Source: CAVTQY01 sp963736975
GTDB lineage: Bacteria; Pseudomonadota; Alphaproteobacteria; Acetobacterales; Acetobacteraceae
Reading direction: 5' to 3'
Assembly (NCBI GenBank): GCA_963736975.1
Contig: CAVTQY010000001.1
Location: 3,286,001 to 3,350,000, forward strand
DNA: 64,000 nucleotides
A program made the translations under genes and the position numbers. Positions 24,311 to 32,707 of the stretch are shown in pieces (the stretch's first letter is position 1; each line of letters opens with the position of its first letter). The notes under the pieces are model-generated. The model worked only from the letters and a program-made list of their open reading frames with translations, was not told where the DNA came from and searched no databases.

Positions 24311-26194
24311 TCAAACCGCCGGACCGAACATCCCCGCGCGATCGGCACGCACCCGCCGCGCCTCGCCCGCCCGTCCTGTCAGCCCGGCGCGATCGAAAAA
24401 CTCCAGGATTTGGATCGCCACCTTCCGGCCGTTGTCCAGCCGGTCGCGGAATGTCGCCGCGGTCAGACCGCTCGGAGAGTCGGCCAGCTCCGCCGCCGTT
24501 AGTGCCATCGCCGCGACGGTTTCGCGTAAAAAGAAATGATCCGGCGCAACCTCGATCAGCCGGCCCGCCCGCTGCAATCGCTTCAGCGTGGCGCGCAACA
24601 CGGCCTCCGGCGCCCCTAGCGCCCGCATCATGTCGCGCGTACGCGGCGGCCGGTACGGCGCCGCCGCGATCAGCTCCCGAATCGCCGCCCACAGGCGCTC
24701 ATCCTCCGCCGACAGGCTCGCCCGGTGGTTGGGCAGCCGCAGCCACGGCCCGTCCTGCGCAATCATCCCTTCCGCCAACAGCAGGTCGAGCAGAGCACGC
24801 ACGGCGGTTTGCGGTGGACGGCCCGGCAACATCCGGCCGACTCGCTCGGGCGGCAGACCCGGCTGATCCGGCGCAGCCGCGTGATGCGCGGCCAAAGCGT
24901 CCAGAACACAAACGCGCAATGCCCGCATAGCGGACGGCGCAATAACCACCGGCCCCAGCAGCATAGCCGGCGCGGCCGCCAGCACCGCGGCGAGACGCGA
25001 CGGCCGCAGGTTGCGCGCACGCGCATACGCCGCCAGCTCGGTGAAGCCGGGCGGCAAAGCCAACAGGCGGCCGAGTGCGCGCGCCGGGTCGGCCTGCTGC
25101 AACGCCGCGAGCTGAGCAAGCCTCGGCGGCGCATTCCGTCCTCGCAACGGCGGGAACGGGTCCAGCACAGTCCCTCCTCCCAGGGTCAGCGTGGCGTCCG
25201 CATTGCGCAGCACCAGCCGATCGCCAGCGAGCGCGCCGATCGAACCCGCCAAGGTCAGCCGCACCAGCGCCGTCCCGCCCGCGCTCAGCCGCTGCGGCTG
25301 CAGCGGCGTAATGCGCGCCGTGACATGCGCCGCGGCGAGGTGCAGGTGTACGGTGGTGTCCGGGCGCGGCGCCGGCGCCTCCGCCAGTAGCCGGACCCGG
25401 GTGTCGATCCGCGAGGTCGGCGCATGCAGGTCCGGATGCACCACCCAATCGCCGCGCGAGACATGCTCCTTCGCCAGCCGCGCCCCGGTGATATTCAACG
25501 CGACACGACAGCCGGCGACAGCCTCGACAGCTTGGCGCCCATGCACATGCAGCCCGCGCACGCGGACCTCGCGGCCGCCGGGCGAGAGCAGCAGATGGTC
25601 CTCTATAGCGATACGTCCGGCAACCAGCGTCCCGGCAACGACCAGGCCGGTACCGGCGAGGCTGAACACCCGGTCGATCGCCAGCCGCGCATGGCCCTCG
25701 GTATCGCGCTCGCGCGGCCCGAGCGCATCCAGCGCCGCGCGCACCGCCGTCACGCCGTCGCCCGTTAATGCGGACACCGGCACGACGGCGGCGTTCGCTA
25801 GAGCGGTCTTCGCCAGCAGGCCGCGGATCTCGGCCGCGACCGCGTCGATCCGCCCAGGGGCGAGGTCGGTCTTGGTCACCGCCACCACGCCGTGGTCGAT
25901 CCCCAGCAGGCCAAGAATGGCCGCGTGCTCGCGCGTCTGCGGCATCACCCCGTCATCGGCGGCCACCACCAGCAGGGCCGCGTCGATCCCGCCGGCGCCC
26001 GCCAGCATGGTGTGCACCAGGCGTTCGTGGCCGGGAACATCGACGAAGCCCAGCGCTTCCGTGTAGGCGTAACCGAGATCGAGCGTGATGCCGCGGCGCT
26101 TCTCTTCCGGCAGCCGATCGGCATCGATCCCCGTTAACGCCTTGACCAGCGCGGTCTTGCCATGATCGACGTGGCCGGCGGTGCAGATCAGCAT
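24311..26194 (-). CDS. selB: Selenocysteine-specific translation elongation factor
   Basis: A 627-residue GTPase that delivers Sec-tRNA(Sec) to UGA codons marked by a SECIS element. G1 is AGHVDHGKT (6-14), G2 lies in RRGITLDLGYA, G3 is DVPGH (52-56) and G4 is TKTD (107-110). EF-Tu-like domains II and III follow, then a C-terminal series of winged helices (from ~residue 380) that binds the SECIS hairpin. ATG 26194 yields MLICTAGHVDHGK. No selA, selD, tRNA-Sec or obvious selenoprotein gene lies in the window. The start region is close to the divergent gtrA-like gene. Confidence 0.95.
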   Translation of the reverse strand: MLICTAGHVDHGKTALVKALTGIDADRLPEEKRRGITLDLGYAYTEALGFVDVPGHERLVHTMLAGAGGIDAALLVVAADDGVMPQTREHAAILGLLGIDHGVVAVTKTDLAPGRIDAVAAEIRGLLAKTALANAAVVPVSALTGDGVTAVRAALDALGPRERDTEGHARLAIDRVFSLAGTGLVVAGTLVAGRIAIEDHLLLSPGGREVRVRGLHVHGRQAVEAVAGCRVALNITGARLAKEHVSRGDWVVHPDLHAPTSRIDTRVRLLAEAPAPRPDTTVHLHLAAAHVTARITPLQPQRLSAGGTALVRLTLAGSIGALAGDRLVLRNADATLTLGGGTVLDPFPPLRGRNAPPRLAQLAALQQADPARALGRLLALPPGFTELAAYARARNLRPSRLAAVLAAAPAMLLGPVVIAPSAMRALRVCVLDALAAHHAAAPDQPGLPPERVGRMLPGRPPQTAVRALLDLLLAEGMIAQDGPWLRLPNHRASLSAEDERLWAAIRELIAAAPYRPPRTRDMMRALGAPEAVLRATLKRLQRAGRLIEVAPDHFFLRETVAAMALTAAELADSPSGLTAATFRDRLDNGRKVAIQILEFFDRAGLTGRAGEARRVRADRAGMFGPAV

Positions 26195-26234
26195 GCGGGA
26201 TGCAGACGACGTGGTGGAACTAAGGCTGGCACGG

Positions 26235-26627
26235 ATGCCGGATGCGGCGATCGTGGCGCAATTCCTGAAATTTGGCACGGTCGGCGTGTTGGGCTTCCTC
26301 GCCGACACCACGATCGTGTACTCGTTGCGTGGATCATTGGGCCTCTATTGGGCCGGTCTGGTTTCGTATCTTTTGGTCGCCAGCGCCAACTGGGCCCTGA
26401 ACCGGATATGGACGTTCCAGGGAAGGGGCGGCGGGCCGCGCCACCGGCAATGGGCGAAGTTCATGGTCGCGAACCTTTTGGGTTTCGTGCTGAACCGCGG
26501 CGCCTACGCAGCGCTGATTGCCACCCTGGCGCTGGCGCGGGCGCAGCCCGTCATCGCGGTCGCGGCCGGCGCGGTCGCCGGGATGTTCGTCAACTTCACT
26601 CTGTCTCGCCAAGTGGTATTCCGATAG
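26235..26627 (+). CDS. GtrA-like four-helix membrane protein
   Basis: A 130-residue inner-membrane protein with about four transmembrane helices, matching GtrA/DPMS-type family features: FLKFGTVGVLGFLADTTIVY at the N terminus, NWALNRIWTFQ in the loop, and VNFTLSRQVVFR at the end. Members are thought to help flip or present polyprenyl-linked sugars. ATG 26235 (AAGG upstream) gives the normal family length; ATGs at 26181 or 26193 would overlap the divergent selB start. It leads into the surface-polysaccharide genes that follow on the same strand. Confidence 0.85.
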   Translation: MPDAAIVAQFLKFGTVGVLGFLADTTIVYSLRGSLGLYWAGLVSYLLVASANWALNRIWTFQGRGGGPRHRQWAKFMVANLLGFVLNRGAYAALIATLALARAQPVIAVAAGAVAGMFVNFTLSRQVVFR

Positions 26628-26758
26628 AGTTTTTAGCTGCTCTTCGCGCTTTGTTCGCATGACTTAAGCGGTGCAAGTATTGGCGTCCCCGCTATTAACC
26701 ACAGAGTCAATTTTGCCGCGGAAAACTGGCCTTCCCAAAAGCAGACAGCGGAGGGGTC

Positions 26759-27454
26759 ATGGTCAGCGGCGAAAATGCGATGCCCGGGTTCTGTCCGCCG
26801 AGCGCGACGGTGCTCGGTTTTCCGCTGCTGCGCGCGGACCGGCCGGCCGGCTGGCCCGCGGCGGCCAAGCGCGGTGAGGACCTGCTGCTCGGCGCGCTGT
26901 TGCTGCTGCTATTTCTATTGCCGATGCTGGCGCTCGCCTTGTGGATCCGGCTGGACAGTCCGGGCCCGGCATTGTTCCGCCAGCGGCGCATCGGCCTCAA
27001 CGGGCGGGTGTTTCAGGTACTGAAATTCCGCACCATGTACCGGGAGTTCTCACAGCCGGCGACCTGCGAGCAGGCGCGGCGCTGCGACCCGCGCGTGACG
27101 CGAGCGGGCGCTTGGCTGCGCTGGTTGTCGCTCGATGAACTGCCGCAATTGATCAACGTGCTGCGCGGGGAGATGTCGCTGGTCGGCCCGCGCCCGCACG
27201 CGCCCGGCACCTGCGCCGCCGGCCGCCCGTTCGAACAGGTAGTGATCGGCTATAACGCGCGCCATCGGGTGCGCCCCGGCATGACCGGACTGGCGCAAGT
27301 GCGCGGCTGGCGAGGCGAAACGGATACCGAGGACAAGATCCTGCGCCGCGTGCAATGTGACCTGGAATACATCGAAGAGTGGTCGCTGTGGGCCGACTTT
27401 CGCATCCTTGCGCAGACGGCGCGGGCATTGGCTTCGCCGCAGAACGCATACTGA
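26759..27454 (+). CDS. Small phosphoglycosyl transferase (bacterial sugar transferase family)
   Basis: A 231-residue PF02397-type enzyme that starts polysaccharide repeat-unit assembly by moving a sugar phosphate from UDP-sugar to undecaprenyl phosphate. Motifs: one hydrophobic re-entrant helix (LLLGALLLLLFLLPMLALAL), KFRTMY, DELPQLINVLRGEMSLVGPRP (split here as DELPQLINVLRGEMSLVGP and RP), and RPGMTGLAQV. It lacks the four-helix N-terminal and CoA-binding-like domains of WbaP-type enzymes, so it is the minimal monotopic form. GGAGGGG precedes the ATG. The GT2 gene follows after 9 bp. Confidence 0.92.
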   Translation: MVSGENAMPGFCPPSATVLGFPLLRADRPAGWPAAAKRGEDLLLGALLLLLFLLPMLALALWIRLDSPGPALFRQRRIGLNGRVFQVLKFRTMYREFSQPATCEQARRCDPRVTRAGAWLRWLSLDELPQLINVLRGEMSLVGPRPHAPGTCAAGRPFEQVVIGYNARHRVRPGMTGLAQVRGWRGETDTEDKILRRVQCDLEYIEEWSLWADFRILAQTARALASPQNAY

Positions 27455-27463
27455 CCCTCGCTC

Positions 27464-28447
27464 GTGGACCGGTCTTCTCACGTCGCCGGCGCCGTCGCGG
27501 CCCCGGAACATGCGTACGACGCGGACATCATCATTCTCGCGCTGGATCGGGCGTCCGAAACCGAAGCGGCGATTGCCTCCGCCCTGGCGCAACAGGACGT
27601 CTCACGCCACGTGTTCGTGGTCGATCAGGGCTCGCATCCGAAAGCGCTGGCCCGGCTCGCCCGGGCAGTCGAGGGGCGAGCCGACGCCACACTGGTTTCA
27701 ACTGGAGGCAATCTGGGCGTGGCCCGGGGGCGCAACCTCGGCGCGACGCTTGGCCATGGCCGCATCATCATCAGTCTGGACAACGATGCCGAGTTTGCCG
27801 GGCCGGACACGGTGAGGCGCGCGGTCGCCGCAATGGATGCCGAGCCGGATATTGGCGCGCTCGGGTTCCGCATCGTCGAGCATGCCGGCGGGCGGGACGA
27901 CCTTTCCTCCTGGGGCTATCCGACCCGGCTGTTGCCGCGTGCCGCGGAGAGTTTTGACGCCGTGACCTTCGTCGGCGCCGGCCACGCGATGCGCCGCGCG
28001 GCCTGGGACGCCGCCGGCGGATACGACCCTGCCCTCTTCTTCTGCTGGGAAGAATACGATTTCTGCCTGCGCGCGGTCATGCGCGGCTGGCGCGTGCGCT
28101 ACCGCGGCGACATCGTGGTGCGGCATAAGGTCAGCGCGGAACGTCGGATGGCGTGGTCGGGCGCGCGGTGGTTTCAGTTCGTGCGCAACCGGCTCTACAT
28201 CGAGCGGAAATGCGGCGCCTCATGGCTGGCGCTCGCGCCTCGGGTGATCGGATATGCGGTGAAGGGTGTGCGCCAGGGTTACGGACTTGAAACCGCGCGC
28301 GCGGTGGCGGCGGCGGCGCAGCTGCCAGTGCCACAAGCCCAGCCGCTTTCCACTCGCGCGCGCGATTACCTGCGGCGGAACGATCGTGCTCATCGCGGTT
28401 CGGTGCTGCACCGGCTGCGCAGCGAGGTGCTGGCGAGCCTGCCGTGA
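27464..28447 (+). CDS. Glycosyltransferase family 2
   Basis: A 327-residue GT-A fold glycosyltransferase: DADIIILALDRASETEAAIA at the start, the nucleotide-sugar DxD-type motif in ISLDNDAEF, an acceptor-side CWEEYDFCLRAVMRGWRV, and a C-terminal helical region. It would add the next sugar to the lipid-linked unit begun by the preceding phosphoglycosyl transferase. The start is GTG 27464. It ends the plus-strand half of the polysaccharide cluster; the other genes are convergent across a 700-bp gap. Confidence 0.85.
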   Translation: MDRSSHVAGAVAAPEHAYDADIIILALDRASETEAAIASALAQQDVSRHVFVVDQGSHPKALARLARAVEGRADATLVSTGGNLGVARGRNLGATLGHGRIIISLDNDAEFAGPDTVRRAVAAMDAEPDIGALGFRIVEHAGGRDDLSSWGYPTRLLPRAAESFDAVTFVGAGHAMRRAAWDAAGGYDPALFFCWEEYDFCLRAVMRGWRVRYRGDIVVRHKVSAERRMAWSGARWFQFVRNRLYIERKCGASWLALAPRVIGYAVKGVRQGYGLETARAVAAAAQLPVPQAQPLSTRARDYLRRNDRAHRGSVLHRLRSEVLASLP

Positions 28448-29149
28448 GAGCCGGCTTATGCTCAGTGCCGGCCCGCAATTCACGCATCATGCTCGGCCTA
28501 CGGGGCGTCATCCTTTTCGATGCCAAGTACATCCGCACTGTGGCCCTGACTACTGCGACGCCAGCCCAAAAATCCGCAGGTCGCTTACACCTCTTCCGCT
28601 TCGCGAGAGGTCGCCGCGCGCAGGGCGGCGGGTGAGGGGCTTGCACGCCGGTCTCAACCCACCGGTCAGCAACACTGAAGAAGTGGGCGGCTCGTGGTTA
28701 TGAGGTCGACGAGGATATCTTTTCCGATAAACGACCAGAGTGCGTGATGCCGCCGCAAGTACTTCCGTGGGTATAATTACAGGAGCAGCTCGTAGATCCC
28801 CTACGGCCGGAACATATCACGCAGTCCCCAACTGGCGACCGACGACAACATGTCCGCGACGGATATAGTCAATACGCGCCGGAGCGGGACGCGACTACTG
28901 CTGCATCTGCATGAGCCGGTCCATCGGCAGCATGTTCTGATTAAGGTGAGCCATAATCCACAGTGGGCCGACCATCAGTCAGGGCAAGCACATTGTTGGC
29001 GTTATCGGGCCGGAGATGACGCCGGGTCAGCAGCGTGCCTATCCCGGAGACTCTGCAGTGACCACAGCTAGTGGCCCACGGTTTGCCAAGTGTGGCCGTC
29101 GCCCTTAAGTTCTCCTGAGAGTTTGTATATCCAGCGATATACAACGGAA
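28448..29149. other. 700-bp region without a recognised gene
   Basis: This gap separates the convergent halves of the polysaccharide cluster. The left part holds a palindromic element (28588-28640). The remainder has lower GC in places (TGGGTATAATTACAG near 28775) and no reading frame with family features. On the minus strand near 28900-28990 a short frame reads ALTDGRPTVDYGS, and another reads IMAHLNQNMLPMDRLMQMQQ; both look like gene tails, but I cannot name them. Confidence 0.4.
28588..28640. repeat. REP-like palindromic element
   Basis: CCTCT (28590-28594) and AGAGG (28606-28610) close a small hairpin, followed directly by a second GC-rich stem (CGCCG...CGGCG) and GGTGAGGGG. The form, CTCTTCCGCTTCGCGAGAG plus a CGCCGCCC-type stem, resembles dispersed intergenic palindromes. 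Confidence 0.4.
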
Positions 29150-29878
29150 TTACAGCCGCTGGCGCAGCAGCATGGCGAAGATCGGCAGATCGTCCACCAG
29201 ATACCGTTTCGCCAGACGCCGCGGATTGCGCAACAGCCGGTGCAGCCACTCCAGCCCCGCTGCTTGCATCCAGTCCGGCGCGCGGGGCGTGACTCCGGCC
29301 AGATAGTCCAGGCTGGCACCGACGCACAGGCCAAAGCCGGTGGCCCGCCCTGTTGCCTTGATCGCCGCCGCGAGCTGCTCCTGCCGCGGCGAACCAACCG
29401 CGAGAATGATGAACCGCGCCGGATGGCGCAGCACGAATTGCACCGCCTGCGCCATCGCCGCCGGGTCGTTCTCGAATCCTCTCGGCGGATCGTAATGCGC
29501 GGGCGGCGCGATCCCCCACCGCCCCATTAGCCCGGACAGAAACCGCGGCGCAAGGCCAATGACGGTCAGCCGCTCCTCCCCGCCCAGGCGCCGCAACAAC
29601 TGCATCGTCAGATCGCTGCCGGGCACCACGAGCGGTACACGCAGCCCGAGCAGCCGCGCTGCCCGCGCGACCACACGCGAGTCCAACAGACAGATCGCTG
29701 CATCCCGATAAACCGCCGCGAGCCCCCTATCGCGGCCGAGCCGAACCAAATGATCGGCATTCGGCGTCACCAGATAATCGAACGCCGCATCCGGTGGCCG
29801 CGCCATCAGCCGCGCCAGTACCGCCTCGCCGCTCAGGTCGGCGAAATCGAGGCCGAACAACGGCACGGTCGGCGTCAC
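29150..29878 (-). CDS. WecG/TagA/CpsF family glycosyltransferase
   Basis: A 242-residue member of the GT26 family. Visible are TPNADHLVRLGRDRGLAAVY (the family N-D-x-H motif region), LVVPGSDLTMQLL, and the C-terminal LAVGSPRQEQLAAAIK plus GVGASLDYLAG-like segment (here GLCVGASLDYLAG) followed by P-x-W and the final basic helix. It transfers a sugar (for example ManNAcA or glucose) to lipid-linked intermediates at the membrane. The GTG start overlaps the stop of the upstream barrel gene as GTGA, so the two are coupled. Confidence 0.9.
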   Translation of the reverse strand: MTPTVPLFGLDFADLSGEAVLARLMARPPDAAFDYLVTPNADHLVRLGRDRGLAAVYRDAAICLLDSRVVARAARLLGLRVPLVVPGSDLTMQLLRRLGGEERLTVIGLAPRFLSGLMGRWGIAPPAHYDPPRGFENDPAAMAQAVQFVLRHPARFIILAVGSPRQEQLAAAIKATGRATGFGLCVGASLDYLAGVTPRAPDWMQAAGLEWLHRLLRNPRRLAKRYLVDDLPIFAMLLRQRL

Positions 29879-31158
29879 AACCCGAACCCCAAGGTCAGCA
29901 GGGTCATGTTCCGGTTGTAACTGCCGCCGGTCTGCGACGGCGCGGAGCCGCGCATCGCGGCGAACGTGTCAGAGGCCTGCAGCCGCATATGCCGGTTCAG
30001 CAGCCAGGTAACGCTGCCGCCGACCGACGTACCGACCTGTGATCCCCCACCCTGCAGGTAGTTCGCCTGCTGCACGCTGGCGAAGCCCTGCAGCAGGACG
30101 TTGGGTCGGTAATCGTAATCCACGGTCAGCCGTGCCGTCGTATAGGTGTAGCCGGCGACGCCTTCCTGTGCGGCATCCTCGATCGTGCGGGCGAGCGTGG
30201 CAGTGACCGTCGTCAGCCGGCTGGGCGACCACACCACATCGGCTTCTGCCACCGGCGCCGAGTGGCTGCCATATTGCGCCGCCGCGAACTGGCGCTCTTC
30301 CCAGCCTGCCAGCACGCGGATGCGCCAGAGCCCGTCGAGCTTCGTGTCGATCCCAGCCAGCGCGATCCATCCGGTGGAATCCCGCGTCGGCTGCCCGGGC
30401 TGGGCCTGCGTGTAGACAGTATCGAGACCGCGTAGCACGACCACGAGGTTGCGCGCCGTGGCCAGCTCATATTTCGCGGTCAGCCCGCCCTGAACTACCA
30501 CGCGGTCGCGATAGGACTGACTCGCCGGCAGCCCCAGAATGGTGGTGGCTTCGTAGTTATAGGTGGAAACATCCAGCGCCGGGACCAGCGACACCCGCCC
30601 GAGCACCGCCGCATACGACGCCCGCACATCGTTCAGCTGGTAGCCGACCGGCTCATCACTCGGCACCGCGTCGAGCTGCGTGCGGTCCTGGTGCAGCCTG
30701 AGATGCGCGGCCGCCAGGGTCAGCTTGTCCTCGCCGACATCGAGCGTGCCGCCCAGCGAGCCGGTCCAGTCGAGCCGGCTCTGCGAAGGCGTGTTCAGGT
30801 AGCGGCAGTCATCGAGGCTGAAGAACCCGCCGATGCTGTCGTGGCTGCCGGTCGACCCGAGCTGCAGCGACGGATGGGTGCCGAGGACCCAGCTTCCCTG
30901 CGCCCCGTTGGCGGCGCCGAATACGTTGCTGTCGTAAGCAAGTCCTTCCTCGAGCTGCGGGTGCAGGGTGAACGTGCCCGCGTGCAGGCCGACAGGGTCG
31001 TAACGCGGGTGCGGTCGCAGCGGGACCAGGGCGGTTTCGTAGCCAGGTATGCCGTACGGCAGATATGCGGACAGGTCCTGGCCTTTTGCCGCGGCCCAGG
31101 CGATCGCCCCGCCCACCACAAGCAGGCTCCAGGCCAACGGGCGCATTTTTGCGTCCAT
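29875..31158 (-). CDS. Outer-membrane beta-barrel protein of a polysaccharide locus
   Basis: A 427-residue protein: a signal peptide (MRPLAWSLLVVGGAIAWAAA), then many amphipathic beta strands of alternating polarity, ending in aromatic/hydrophobic strands (YNRNMTLLTLGFGL). It matches the outer membrane beta-barrel (BBP2-type) proteins often found in alphaproteobacterial exopolysaccharide clusters. It may form or support the outer-membrane exit for the polymer. ATG 31158 (MDAKMRPL) is preferred to 31206. A perfect hairpin lies 44-68 nt upstream of the start. No Wza or Wzc homologue is adjacent. Confidence 0.8.
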   Translation of the reverse strand: MDAKMRPLAWSLLVVGGAIAWAAAKGQDLSAYLPYGIPGYETALVPLRPHPRYDPVGLHAGTFTLHPQLEEGLAYDSNVFGAANGAQGSWVLGTHPSLQLGSTGSHDSIGGFFSLDDCRYLNTPSQSRLDWTGSLGGTLDVGEDKLTLAAAHLRLHQDRTQLDAVPSDEPVGYQLNDVRASYAAVLGRVSLVPALDVSTYNYEATTILGLPASQSYRDRVVVQGGLTAKYELATARNLVVVLRGLDTVYTQAQPGQPTRDSTGWIALAGIDTKLDGLWRIRVLAGWEERQFAAAQYGSHSAPVAEADVVWSPSRLTTVTATLARTIEDAAQEGVAGYTYTTARLTVDYDYRPNVLLQGFASVQQANYLQGGGSQVGTSVGGSVTWLLNRHMRLQASDTFAAMRGSAPSQTGGSYNRNMTLLTLGFGL

Positions 31159-31201
31159 TGGTGGATACAACGCCAAAGGTCTTAACGGAGGGTGATGCCC
31201 G

Positions 31202-31226
31202 GCCACCTCCCGTTGCGGGAGGTGGC
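31202..31226 (-). promoter_or_regulatory. Perfect 11-bp hairpin upstream of the outer-membrane barrel gene
   Basis: GCCACCTCCCG (31202-31212), loop TTG, CGGGAGGTGGC (31216-31226). It lies after the hydroxyacid-oxidase gene (stop 31319) and before the barrel gene (start 31158), both on the minus strand. There is no T-run, so it may be a rho-independent-like end without a tail, or a 5' leader structure. Confidence 0.5.
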
Positions 31227-31318
31227 TTCCATGGTGGACATGTCGGCGCGACCCGCCGCACCCGCGTTATCAGCTAACCGTCGTGCACGCCCGCGCGCCG
31301 GCTGATTGTGATGCCTGT

Positions 31319-32518
31319 TTAAACCGGCTCAACGACCCGGGGCCGCACCCGGTTGCCTTCACGCTCGCCGAAGAAGATGTCCGTAGTGATCTCGTCCACG
31401 CTGCGGCAACCGGTATAGCCCATCGTCTTGTCGAGCTCATTGCGGATGATGTTGATCGCGTGCGCCGCGCCGGCCTGACCGCCGACGGCGGTGCCGTAGA
31501 GCGTGGCGCGGCCAGTCAGCACCGCCTTGGCCCCGAGCGCCAGCGCCTTGGCAATGTCGGAACCGCGGCGAACACCGCTGTCCAGGATGACCGTGGCGCG
31601 CTCGCCGACCGCCTCCGCAATCTCCGGCAGCACGTCGATCGAGGCGACGGCGCTGTCCATGTTCCGGCCGCCATGGTTGGAGACGATGATCCCATCGACG
31701 CCGTATTCAATCGCCTTCACCGCGTCGTCCGGCCGGTTGATGCCCTTGATCATCAGCACGCCGGGCCACTTGTCGCGGAAGATGCGAATATCATCCCAGC
31801 AGAGCGAGTCCTGGCGCATTACCTCCCGCGTGCCCGCATCGCTGGTGATCGGACGCCGGTAAGGATCCGGGTAGTTTTCGTTCCGCGGCATGCCGATCGT
31901 GGTCAGATAGTGCATCAGCACGCGGAAGAACCAGTCGGGGTGCATCGCGATATCGATGGTGAACCGCGCCGTCGGATGGAACGGCAGCAGGAAGCCGTTG
32001 CGCGGATTGTACTCGCGGTTCGGTGGCACTATGGTATCGACAGTAACGATCAATACCTCGAAGCCGACCCGATGCGCGCGCTCGATGAGCTGATAGGATA
32101 GTTCGCGCTGCTTCCAGACATAAAGCTGGAACCACAGCCTGCCACCGGCTTCCTTGGCGATGGTTTCCATCGCGGTCATTGACCCGGTGGCCATAGTGAA
32201 CGGAATGTTGGCGGCAGCGGCAGCTTTCGCGAGTTCCAGTTCGCCAAGATACCAGCACAGTCCGGCCGCGCCCGTCGGAGCGATTGCCATTGGCATCCCA
32301 GCCGGTTTGCCAAACAGTGTGGTCGCCATGTTGCGTCCGGACACATCGACCAGCGCACGGTGACGCAACTTGATGCGCTCGAACCCGGTGCGGTTGTTGC
32401 GCAGTGCGACCTCGTCCTCGGTGCCACGATCGATAAACTCGAACACGCCGCGCGGCAGCCGCCGTTTGGCCGCCAGGCGAAGATCGTTCACATTGTAGCA
32501 GCGATCGAGTCTCGACAT
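31319..32518 (-). CDS. FMN-dependent alpha-hydroxy-acid oxidase/dehydrogenase (LldD-like)
   Basis: A 399-residue TIM-barrel flavoenzyme. Features: RLPRGVFEFIDRGTEDEVAL at the start, APTGAAGLCWYLGELELAKA, the catalytic SNHGGRNMD, and the FMN-phosphate loop DSGVRRGSDIAKALALGAKA. The family oxidises L-lactate, glycolate or mandelate to the keto acid; electrons go to quinone or oxygen. Which substrate is used here is not clear. ATG 32518 follows GGGAGAA and gives MSRLDRCYNVNDLRLAAKRR. It is alone on the minus strand, divergent from the broken EamA gene. Confidence 0.9.
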   Translation of the reverse strand: MSRLDRCYNVNDLRLAAKRRLPRGVFEFIDRGTEDEVALRNNRTGFERIKLRHRALVDVSGRNMATTLFGKPAGMPMAIAPTGAAGLCWYLGELELAKAAAAANIPFTMATGSMTAMETIAKEAGGRLWFQLYVWKQRELSYQLIERAHRVGFEVLIVTVDTIVPPNREYNPRNGFLLPFHPTARFTIDIAMHPDWFFRVLMHYLTTIGMPRNENYPDPYRRPITSDAGTREVMRQDSLCWDDIRIFRDKWPGVLMIKGINRPDDAVKAIEYGVDGIIVSNHGGRNMDSAVASIDVLPEIAEAVGERATVILDSGVRRGSDIAKALALGAKAVLTGRATLYGTAVGGQAGAAHAINIIRNELDKTMGYTGCRSVDEITTDIFFGEREGNRVRPRVVEPV

Positions 32519-32707
32519 CCGCGTTTCTCCCGATGACGGGATGATGAAGGGGTGTCCCTTGTTGTCAAGCACATGCGGCGGCTTGTATCGGCACTGACCG
32601 GAGCCTTGGGGAACCTCTGAACAAGCCTGGGCCGGGGAGGATGGATCGGAAGCGGACCGATCGGTTGATACGCGGAATCAGCAGGCGAGACATTCCACGT
32701 CATCATA

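Noticed and set aside
28588..28700. Possible tRNA-Sec near the palindromic element
   Set aside because: No long acceptor stem or proper anticodon arm can be drawn; it reads as an intergenic palindrome.
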